From positions 28,272,001-28,336,000 of the forward strand of contig NC_065532.1 in the NCBI RefSeq assembly GCF_020184175.1: a stretch of 64,000 nucleotides of DNA, read 5' to 3'. Source of the stretch: Aphis gossypii. Its lineage: Eukaryota > Arthropoda > Insecta > Hemiptera > Aphididae. This document shows positions 56,201-64,000 of the stretch, piece by piece. The notes beneath the pieces are model-generated. The model did no database searches. It saw only the letters and a list, made by a program, of their open reading frames with translations, and was not told the origin of the DNA. Made by a program: the position numbers and the translations under genes. How positions within the stretch are numbered: position 1 is the stretch's first letter; every line of letters begins with the position of its first letter.

Positions 56201-57989
56201 ATACTATACTATGTTAATTAACTTAAAAACTACGATTAATTTCGATTTAAATATCAAAATTTCAATGAAATCATAAACTTAATAATTTATAGTAAAAATA
56301 TAAAAGTTTTCGATGAAAAAAAAATAGTTTTTATCTCTACAAGATACTGTTTTAATAGTATAAAAAAATAAATATATAAACATATGGCCTTTAAGTAGGT
56401 AAACCTAAACAATTTAAAAATGAGAATTCTAATTTTATATATTTGTAGTTTATACTTAGTATAGATACCTATTACTTACTATAATTACTTACCATGAAAA
56501 CTAAATTACTTATACCTACAGAAAACCTAGCTGTTATTAAAACTTATATTGTTTTACATTTGAAATTAATACAAAACAAGGGTATTGACGCATAAACCAA
56601 TGCTCATTTTGAGGCTAATAAAACGTTATTGACAAAATTATTGTAAAAGTAATTCACCAAATAAATTCAAAAACATCTATTGATAACATTTATTAATCTT
56701 TAATTTATACACCTATAGTGTTTATTTATTTAAAGCATTAATGTAGACATTTAAAGCTAAATATTTAAAAAAATTTAATAGGTAATCTACTAGATATACA
56801 TACCACAAATATGTTATGTCCATAAATAAATGTGTTCTTCCTCCAAGTCATCAGTTTCTAAAATCATAACTTTATACCTATATTTATTAGTTTATGTTAA
56901 CTTTACATTGCTTGATCTTATTGTAAAAAATGATGTTTACAGGTTGTTCAATTGCAGACAATTACAAATATATTATATATATATACATTATACGTATATT
57001 ATTTTAGAAAAAACAGTGAAACACTATAATACCCATAACCTATAATATATAACATTATTATGTTTAAACAGTTAGAAGCATTCATAAGTCAAAAATATAA
57101 AAAGTACTATCTAATTATTCTAATTATTAACTCTACTGCAGCATCTCGGCGTGAATATAAATATTATTTCATCCGGATTACTTCTCGTCGAAATTATACA
57201 GATTATTGCGAGGTATGCCTTTATAAAACTTATATAGTTATTATAGGATGCTAAATTGATTCCATAATTTAATTTTTTTATTGATATTTTATTTTTATGT
57301 TATTTTCTTACTAAAATCTGTAATACCTATATAGATATTATTATTTTTTTTTTTTATTAATTATGACTCAGCAGCGGTGATGGTCATTGGCTGATATTTG
57401 ACAATTATCTTTTTACATAGTTAACATTAGTTAGGTATTAGAATATTTTTACAATATGCAGATTTTCAATATTTATCATATTTATAAAATTTTGTATTTG
57501 CTTGATTGATGATACGTTCGGATCTACAGTGACTATGGTAGCTATAGAAATTCTGGAATTTTGTATTCAGTTCTGGCAGCTTCTGTTTGTCTGTATTGGA
57601 CGCGCGAGTATATATGCTTAAAAGTCTGCAGATGGTCTTCATGCAATATATTTATCAATAAGGTATAAAAATGAAAAATAAAAAAATAATAATACAATAT
57701 AATACATCGGACGCGAAGTAGATATTCCGTTATACTAGATATTCGATCTGTCGATTATTTATTTACATAACTGATACAGTGATTTGTGATTTAGCATAGA
57801 AATGTAAAAATATTTATTACGGTACATAATATACTATATACACGCCTATAATTCGGAGATAATATATAAGTGACCCGTAACGTAGTTATTCGCGTATCTA
57901 TATATATGTGAATAAGACGTATTGCCCACAATCGCAGGAGATTTGTTGAAGTTAAATTAGTAATCAGTAATAATTATACTTCTTATTGT
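47235..57989. other. Intergenic AT-rich stretch
   Basis: No gene supported in about 10.7 kb. Slightly GC-richer unique patches occur at about 49500-49740 and 54650-54745 (the latter has CATCGTCCGTATCTCGACCA); both lack motifs and splice support. An 87-codon minus frame at 50016-49753 is Leu/Ile/Tyr-rich and unconvincing. GGGGCGCATGCCC at 52265 and CCACCTGGGGCGATCG at 55560 look like repeat pieces without partner ends. Confidence 0.5.
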
Positions 57990-57999
57990 ACCCCCACAG

Positions 58000-58117
58000 G
58001 TCGTAGGTACGTTTACCTAAAAAAACGGTGGAAGACCAGAAGCGATCGCATCCACCGAGATCGTTACGAGATGTGCGCACGAGGCGTACCTATAACTTTT
58101 TATCGCGCTGTAGGTAG
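58000..58117 (+). other. Candidate internal exon with strong splice signals
   Basis: Seen: a polypyrimidine-led acceptor (TGTACCCCCACAG) ends at 57999, and a consensus donor (GTAG|GTAAGTAT) follows at 58117/58118, enclosing 118 bp that is GC-richer than its flanks. One frame is open across the exon (38 codons beginning RRYVYLKKRWKTRS, strongly basic); the other two hit stops. It lies about 100 bp before the CpG island at 58.2 kb, so it could be an upstream alternative or leader exon of the PR/SET-like gene, or part of a separate transcript. TAGGTAGGTAAGTA-like text is common in this genome, which weakens the donor. Confidence 0.25.
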
Positions 58118-58224
58118 GTAAGTATGGATAATTCATATATTATATTAATTAAACCTATATATATATAACATAATAATATCATATTTGTATCTATATATAG
58201 GTATCGCGATAATGATAATATCGT

Positions 58225-58700
58225 GTACCTACGTACAATAATAAGCGCGCCACCTCGGGCGCCGGGAGAACTCGACCGCGGCGCGCGGTTGGCCGAGACG
58301 CCGGCAAACCGGTCGAGGCCCGTCGATTGGCCCACCGGTGTCCGCGCCCACATCTTCGCCGTCTTGCCCTCCGGGGGTGGGGAGAGGGTAATGCCCACGT
58401 GCTCGCTCTTCGGACGCCGCCGCGGCCTTGCACTTCTTCAGTAGTCCGATAGCCGGTCGACCGACGTCTCGCGCGCGCGTTACCTCCTCCTGCAGACATC
58501 GCCGTTCTTGTGAAGTGGTATAGCCGTTGTTATTATATCATTATTGTTGTTGTTGTTGTTGTTGTCGTCGTCGTCGTCGTCGTTGTTATTGTCGCAGTGT
58601 GCGTGTACGTGTGTGTGTGCGTGCGTTCGCCAGTATAGCCGTTGCCGCCGCTTCAGTATAGTACGATTGCAGACGGGTTCGGTCAGTCACCGTCGTTTGT
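58225..58700 (+). promoter_or_regulatory. CpG island, probable promoter of the PR/SET-like gene
   Basis: Dense CpG from 58240 (CGGGCGCCGGGAGAACTCGA, CCGCGGCGCGCGGTTGG) continuing through a (TTG)(TCG) tract to a set of insect-initiator-like TCAGT words at about 58650 and 58683. Frames of 102 codons on the minus strand and 73 on the plus strand overlap fully and are Arg/Gly/Ala/Pro-rich, so they are compositional. The first coding exon on the plus strand starts 340 bp downstream, which makes this its natural promoter and leader. Confidence 0.55.
58544..58583 (+). repeat. Compound microsatellite (TTG)n(TCG)n
   Basis: About seven TTG units run into about six TCG units within the CpG island. It probably lies in the promoter or 5' leader. 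Confidence 0.92.
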
Positions 58701-59037
58701 TTTTTTTTTTTGGTTTTTTGATTTCGGTTTGTTTACAATATTATCCGTTCATAACATAAACTCACGATAATAAGTCTATGCATATATATATTCTGTAAAG
58801 TATATTATTTTATATTATTGACAAAATATAACATTGAATCGCACTCGCACGGGACGAAACCGCCGCGCGTGGACATGGGACAAATGTTCGATTGACCGAA
58901 AATAACGTTTCCGGCCCTTCCGCCCCGCGTCGGTGCACCACAACGCGTTATTAACCTGATAAACTGCGCCTCGTGCGATTTCATATACGACACACAAACT
59001 GTACGTTTCGGTTTTCGGATCGCCGCACGCCGACGAC

Positions 59038-59250
59038 ATGGAAACGTGCGTGCTCATACCGAAAGAGCTGTCCTTGCAGGCGGTGCCCGTGGCCAGCGTG
59101 CAACGATCCAACAACAACAGACACCACGTGGAACCAGAGATCACAGTCATGACCAACGTCAACGTGCCCAGGGGCACGCTCATCTACCCGTTCCAGGGCA
59201 CGGTTCGCATGGACAAGCTGGACGTTTTCTCGTTCCTGGACGACACAGAC
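59038..59250 (+). CDS. First coding exon of a PR/SET-domain-like protein (partial)
   Basis: Seen: ATG at 59038 (context GACGACATGG) is the first Met after an in-frame TAA about 23 codons upstream. It opens exactly 71 codons, ending GAC|GTGAGTGCC at 59250/59251, a consensus donor in phase 0. GC-rich third positions contrast with the AT-rich genome, as expected of real coding sequence. Residues 4-13 (CVLIPKELSL) and 43-54 (NVPRGTLIYPFQ, followed by G-T-V-R) resemble the opening of PR/SET domains, where a Leu-Pro-x-x-Leu motif is followed by an I/V-P-K/R-G-T-x-x-x-P-x-x-G segment. PRDM proteins are nuclear zinc-finger regulators, some with methyltransferase activity. The canonical FGP is replaced by IYP, and no zinc finger is visible because the gene continues beyond an intron longer than the remaining window. 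The coding call is strong; the family call is a recall-based inference, and I cannot choose among PRDM members. Confidence 0.62.
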
Positions 59251-61029
59251 GTGAGTGCCACCTATCCTATATAATATAATATACTTTTACTTAATACGTA
59301 TTAATATTATACGTAGGTACTATTGTGATATATGGTATGCTCTCGCTGCGATTTAAAATAAGTACCGATCACGCAAGCGCGCGCGATAGGCACGACCGCG
59401 ACTGCACTACTGCAGACATTTTAGAGGACATTTTTCTATACCTATATAGGTAGGCGTTATTTAGGTATACTGTTTCAGTTTTTTTTTCTAATCTGTTTAC
59501 GACGTTGGACGTTGATTATTAGTTATTACTCGACCTATTTAAGATTATAGACTGAAGTAAAAAATAAAAATAAGTTTATTGTTTATAATTCTGAAACATA
59601 TTTTGTAAACTCATTATACTAATTTATTTTAAATACAATTTCCATTTTCTCAAATAAATAAAAATGATCAAGTCGTAAACCAGCAGCTATTGTCTATATG
59701 GTCATACCTATTATATAGGTATTTATAAATCAATTATAAAATATAAAATAATTATCTATAATTAAATTTTATATGGACAATTTCATGAATTATCTAAAAT
59801 TGCATTTTTTTTTTTTTAATTTAAACACTAATCAATATTTTAAAACATATTAAAAAGAAAAAGAATTAATGAAAATTGTGTTATATAATTGTATTTTGCA
59901 TTTGTATGCTGCAAATTGATAGGTACTCTCTGATGATAGATTGATGGGATCTTTTTCTCCCATGGGCCGTGACCTCCTAAATGGCACAGAATATACGATA
60001 ATATGCTTATACAATTTTCGCGTAAGTTCATTGGAGTCGTGCCATTATTGTAAATTAATATTGGTATTAATTATAATTATTAATATCGTAGGTACATGTT
60101 AGTCGATACCCGTAACTAAGACCGCGTACAGTAGGTAAAATTATGATAGCATTACAAAAAAAAATTAACAAAACTAATACAACTATTGATATATGTTAGA
60201 TGTCGTGATTATATTATTGTTCATAATTTATCATGAATTCAATATTAATTAGTTTCGTATTACCTACTATAGTTTATATATAAATACGGATATCGTTGGC
60301 CGTCTACCAACATCACAATCGGTTCGCGCGCACATTATTTGCGGTGTCATCGTCGCAGCGGTTCGGTGCGTTTCTCTACAAATACAGTTTATCCTAATGT
60401 AAAAATTATCACCTTACATTTAATACATTACAAGTAATACGTATTTATAGCGTATCGTTCCCCTATTTGAGTACGCGGTCATGGCGTTGTACACACACGG
60501 ATTCCCCGTGATTAATTGGCCGTGGGATATGCGATGTTGATTCTGATGATGGTTGATAGAACAATGAAATTAATTTTAACTATAACACGCAACAAATACA
60601 TTCATATATTATAAAAGTACATATTCATACGTTTAAAATGATTTTTTAAGTGATTTTCGCGCGGGGCTGGCAGCTGTATATTAAGCTGTTGTTAAAAATA
60701 TATATTGTTACGTAGTTATATCTTATCTATATTCTTGATATATATTATGTATATTCGTAGCGGTATTGTAACATATTTTCACTATTTTATTACCCATGTA
60801 TTTCTATTTACTTATATTACATCTTATCGCATATGGGTGCAATTATTGATGAGAAACGACCGAGGAAATTTCCTTGATAAATCTTTGTCGGAATGTATTG
60901 TCTATCATCGACCATGGTGTGACGCAATGTCATCTTATTGTGCTATTACTTACCTACAGTTTTTTCTCATATTAAAAGAAATATGAAAAAATAAACATGT
61001 GTTGTTTAACTATAAATAATATATATATC

Positions 61030-61140
61030 AATTGATTGATTCATGAGGAAACAACCGCGCAATGGCATTGTTGTGGTTAGAGGCGCTCCCATTTAAGCGG
61101 AAAACACGTTATTACCCGTTCATCGGAGACTTAAACGGTG
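61030..61140. promoter_or_regulatory. Possible intronic enhancer with a Runt-type site
   Basis: A CpG-bearing patch in AT-rich DNA containing TGTGGTTAG at about 61073 (the Runt/RUNX core is TGTGGT), AACAACCGC at about 61050 and CATTGTTG (Sox-like). Short motifs occur by chance; clustering in an otherwise AT-rich intron is the only support. Confidence 0.2.
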
Positions 61141-61466
61141 GCGCACTATCATTACTAACGAGTCTTCAAATAATATCATAATAATATAATGATGTAAAAT
61201 ACAATTTATTACTATATTATTTTGATAATAAATTTCTTGTGTATCTATAATCATTACACAAAATGTTATTAAAATAATCCAGTTTTTTTTTTTTTTTTGC
61301 ATTGAGATACTCTCATTAGTAATGCTTCTTTTAATAAAATATACGCATAATATCAGTAAACGAAGTGTATTAAAATTATTATAATCGTTTATTCATCACA
61401 AATTGTATATTTTAAGTTATTAGTTATAACTAATTATTCATAGTATGCATATTTCTTTAAGGAATA

Positions 61467-61484
61467 TTATATATATATATATAT
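61467..61484. repeat. (AT)n microsatellite
   Basis: Nine tandem AT units. No other content. Confidence 0.85.
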
Positions 61485-62411
61485 ACCTAAATGTTATAGT
61501 GATGTATGAATAAAACTCGTTTTATACTTGAAATTTTAATAAAAATAAATAAATATTTTTGAATCATTTAATTTTTTTTTTAATATTTAAGTACACACAA
61601 TTCCATTTATATTTAAGTAAAAATTTAAACAGATCAATTAATTTCAAATGACAAGGTAGGTATAGGTACTGGAATATTATTATAATTATTTACAATTATT
61701 TTTATTAGGTACCAAAAAAAAAAAAATCCAAAATAATAATATAATCTGAATTCCTAATATAAGTCTAAAGATTTAACGAGCTGTTGAAATATTTATACAT
61801 ATTCTCATAATCATAAAATATAAAACATTATTCTAATAAAAGGTAAAATTCTTTATTATTAATTAGTCAAATGTCATAAATTTACATAGCAATAGCCAAT
61901 ATTATAGTTACTGAATATAATTAGTTGTATTTGGACATTTGGTTAATGTATATACCTATTATTTTTATGTTATAGTTTCCTAATTTTAATTAGCCTTTTA
62001 ATTTAGGCATAGTTATTTCATAGTAAAAAGAGAAATTTATATTTCTATATATGATTTATCACATGGGTATTTTTATGTCGTCTTGATATAGAATTAACAA
62101 ACTAGATATGTATATACCTATGTACTTAAAAAAATGTTTTCTCACTAAAATATTCTTTCGTTGTTTAAAATATACTATATTATAACTATAGTTACGCTTT
62201 AGTGTAGGTATCAAAGCATTTAATCCGTTAAAAAATCGCGTGATGAGCAATTTGAATAAAGCACACTCGCCCATATTATGTACATATATATATATCTGCA
62301 GCATATTATAATTGATGTGTACATCAAAATAAAAATGAGAAAGAAAGCCAAAATTAATTTTCCCGAAAACAATATAGTAATCAAGGATCTAGATGCGCGT
62401 GTTATGTGTGT

Positions 62412-62428
62412 TGTGTGTGTGTGTGTGT
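62412..62428 (+). repeat. (GT)n microsatellite
   Basis: A run of GT units after ATGTGTGTT. Similar GT tracts lie at 62631-62652 and 63975-63992. Confidence 0.85.
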
Positions 62429-62482
62429 ATAGTTATATGTATAGTTAACCAGCGAAATCTTACCAGTTTCTCATAATTCTCA

Positions 62483-62632
62483 CACGTGATTACTGTTTTC
62501 ACGTGTGTACACACTCCGGTGAAACCGCGGCGGTCATTGTAAACTCGAACGAGCAGTACCAATGTATTTTTTCCACCAGAAATACACGTAATTATACTCG
62601 ACTTACACGTTTATGTCTTATGTGTCCACGTG
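62483..62632. promoter_or_regulatory. Cluster of three CACGTG E-boxes
   Basis: CACGTG occurs at 62483-62488, 62500-62505 and 62627-62632, the first two 11 bases apart. The intervening text is CpG-rich (CCGGTGAAACCGCGGCGG). CACGTG is the core for bHLH factors such as Myc/Max or Clock/Cycle. Function is inferred only from clustering, and the neighbouring GT tract may inflate GTG-type words. Confidence 0.28.
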
Positions 62633-64000
62633 TGTGTATGTGTGTGTGTGTGTTGTGTTTCGCTTGAGTTCACGCTATACATAATAATATATAACAGGTT
62701 GGTATATATTAGCTTAGTGCCTACTGTAGCAGGTACATGCGCACATTAGGGGAAGATCATTACTGAAAGTGTTTAATTCTTTTATCTAGTTTTCACACAC
62801 AAGTTGCATAGATATTAATTGCTCCCCGCGAGGTTTATTATGAGACTGCAGCACTGTGAATTATTATTATTATGTATGTACGGCTTTCAACTCATGTGTG
62901 GCCCCGTCGCTGCCGCGTTGTTATTATACTTCCCGTACATTACATTCCCACGGCAGAATGTTATATTTTTGTCTTCTTCATTGTAATCGCGTATATATAC
63001 TCATTATACATATACCTATGTGTGTGTTTGTGTATACATATAATAATATTATGAATCATAAAATAATTACAATTACACGTCCGCGTGTGTTGTTAATTTG
63101 CGCGGGTTGTCGGACATTGTTTTTCGACCAGTATAATATAATATAGGTATAGTGTTATGGGCTCAAAAAACTACACTCCTGTTATGTATAGGTATACATT
63201 ATCTTTTTAGACATTCGGCAGAACTTTAACCTTATTATAACTACATAATTTTGGTCTTGTGTTTTCTATAAATTTCATTGCCGAACCAATAGAGAATGAT
63301 GATTGGGATGTAATTTATACACTGCACTTTTTTTTTAAATGTTTAACATATTATTTTATAACTCTTTGATTCTTTGTCTATAAATATAGACTACCTTTAT
63401 AATTTTTTTTTATATCTTGTACGATAAGATAGATAGGTATATGTGAGTCACTTACAAATAATAACATATTACATATAGTTGTTATGTTATATTATGTTAA
63501 TTCTTTGAATTTATTCGTGATACCTGCCTATACTAATCACAATTTTTAATTGTTTTAAATTTGATTCTGCAGTGTTACATCCAAACAGTATTCACAATAT
63601 TATAATATTATATTTAGTGTTATACTCGAAAAGCTTGTTTCTCATTATCCGTTGCACAGATCGTATAAATATTATATATATTTATATACATTGTGGTGTT
63701 GTGGTCAAGTGTAGTAGTGGTGCAGTTCGTGGTGATTGTCATCGGTTCCGGCAGCCATTAAAATACATCTCATAGATCGAAAATGGTCCAATTACCTCGG
63801 TATGGCACATTATTATATGTTCATGGCTATATATAACATATCGGATTTTTTTTCGTTATTATTATTATTCTTTTTTGTCGATGATCCTCGTGTTCTAAAT
63901 ATAGTGTGTCTTCCCTGCGCACGCGGACAATGATAAAATACAAAACACAACAAAAAAGCCGCATTGACTCGAATGTGCGTGTGTGTGTGTGTATGAGAGG

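Larger units (their letters stand above)
59251..64000 (+). other. Probable first intron of the PR/SET-like gene
   Basis: The donor at 59251 opens into this region, and no following exon could be supported before the window ends. CGTCGCAG|CGGTTCGG at 60360 has an acceptor look but stops after 12 codons. CpG/GC-elevated islands within the AT-rich text occur at about 60300-60370, 60465-60560, 61040-61140, 62480-62640 and 62820-62960, the usual appearance of intronic enhancers. Dinucleotide tracts are noted separately. Confidence 0.42.

Noticed and set aside
58090..58499. Two 102-codon minus-strand frames and a 73-codon plus frame
   Set aside because: Mutually overlapping, compositionally biased, running into AT-rich DNA, and located in a promoter-like CpG island.
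58805..59183. Minus-strand frames of 62 and 122 codons, and an alternative 77-codon plus frame, over the PR/SET-like exon
   Set aside because: They are antisense or frame-shifted shadows of the 59038-59250 exon, which has the consistent start and donor.
60350..60400. Possible second PR/SET-like exon after CGTCGCAG
   Set aside because: Continuation of the phase-0 frame meets a stop after 12 codons and no donor is present before it.
63572..63933. Plus frames of 65-67 codons and a 17-codon minus frame near the window end
   Set aside because: Mostly AT-rich residues, with no motif or splice evidence; left as intron.
1..64000. Search for tRNA, rRNA, CRISPR arrays, operons, prophage or bacterial endosymbiont inserts
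   Set aside because: No cloverleaf, regular spacer-repeat array, ribosome-binding context or compact gene cluster was seen; all signals are those of an intron-rich animal genome.

Overview
The window looks like nuclear DNA of a sap-feeding hemipteran, most likely an aphid. This is an inference from composition and repeats. The background is very AT-rich, with endless TATAATATTA-like text and a strong excess of TAGGTA/GGTACCTA words. A few sharply bounded CpG-rich islands rise out of it. The interspersed repeats include an AGATTCTGAACG-ended family and hAT-type MITEs with 8-bp target duplications. There is no operon structure, ribosome-binding site, tRNA, rRNA or CRISPR array that I can support. 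Long reading frames are absent, so genes here are split into small exons and nearly all the sequence is intron or intergenic.

Layout. (1) 1-13.8 kb: AT-rich, with two related copies of an inverted-repeat-ended element (about 6.0-6.4 and 7.4-8.4 kb) and a fold-back repeat between them. (2) 13788-13951, minus strand: the best coding exon. It encodes the start of a pleckstrin-homology domain with a RasGRF-like N-terminus. (3) 13952-17458: its probable first intron, carrying one 174-bp hAT MITE with a perfect 8-bp target duplication. (4) 17.46-18.16 kb: a CpG island ending in a strong minus-strand splice donor, the probable promoter and 5' exon of that gene. (5) 18.2-57.9 kb: about 40 kb with no recognisable gene, containing further repeat copies, two more hAT MITEs, and two CpG-rich areas near 41.7-42.6 and 43.3-44.6 kb that look like unassigned promoters. 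(6) 58.0-59.25 kb, plus strand: a possible small exon, a CpG island, then a well-formed first coding exon (59038-59250) resembling the beginning of a PR/SET domain. (7) 59251-64000: probably its first intron, with several CpG/GC-elevated patches that could be enhancers.

The two supported genes read away from each other: a Ras-type GEF leftwards and a PR/SET-like protein rightwards. Both are cut by the window, so only their 5' ends are visible. I found no convincing novel system. The most useful unexplained items are the orphan CpG islands, the 87-codon ATG-less open frame near 47 kb, the candidate exon at 58000-58117, and the three MITE insertions that can be defined to the base.
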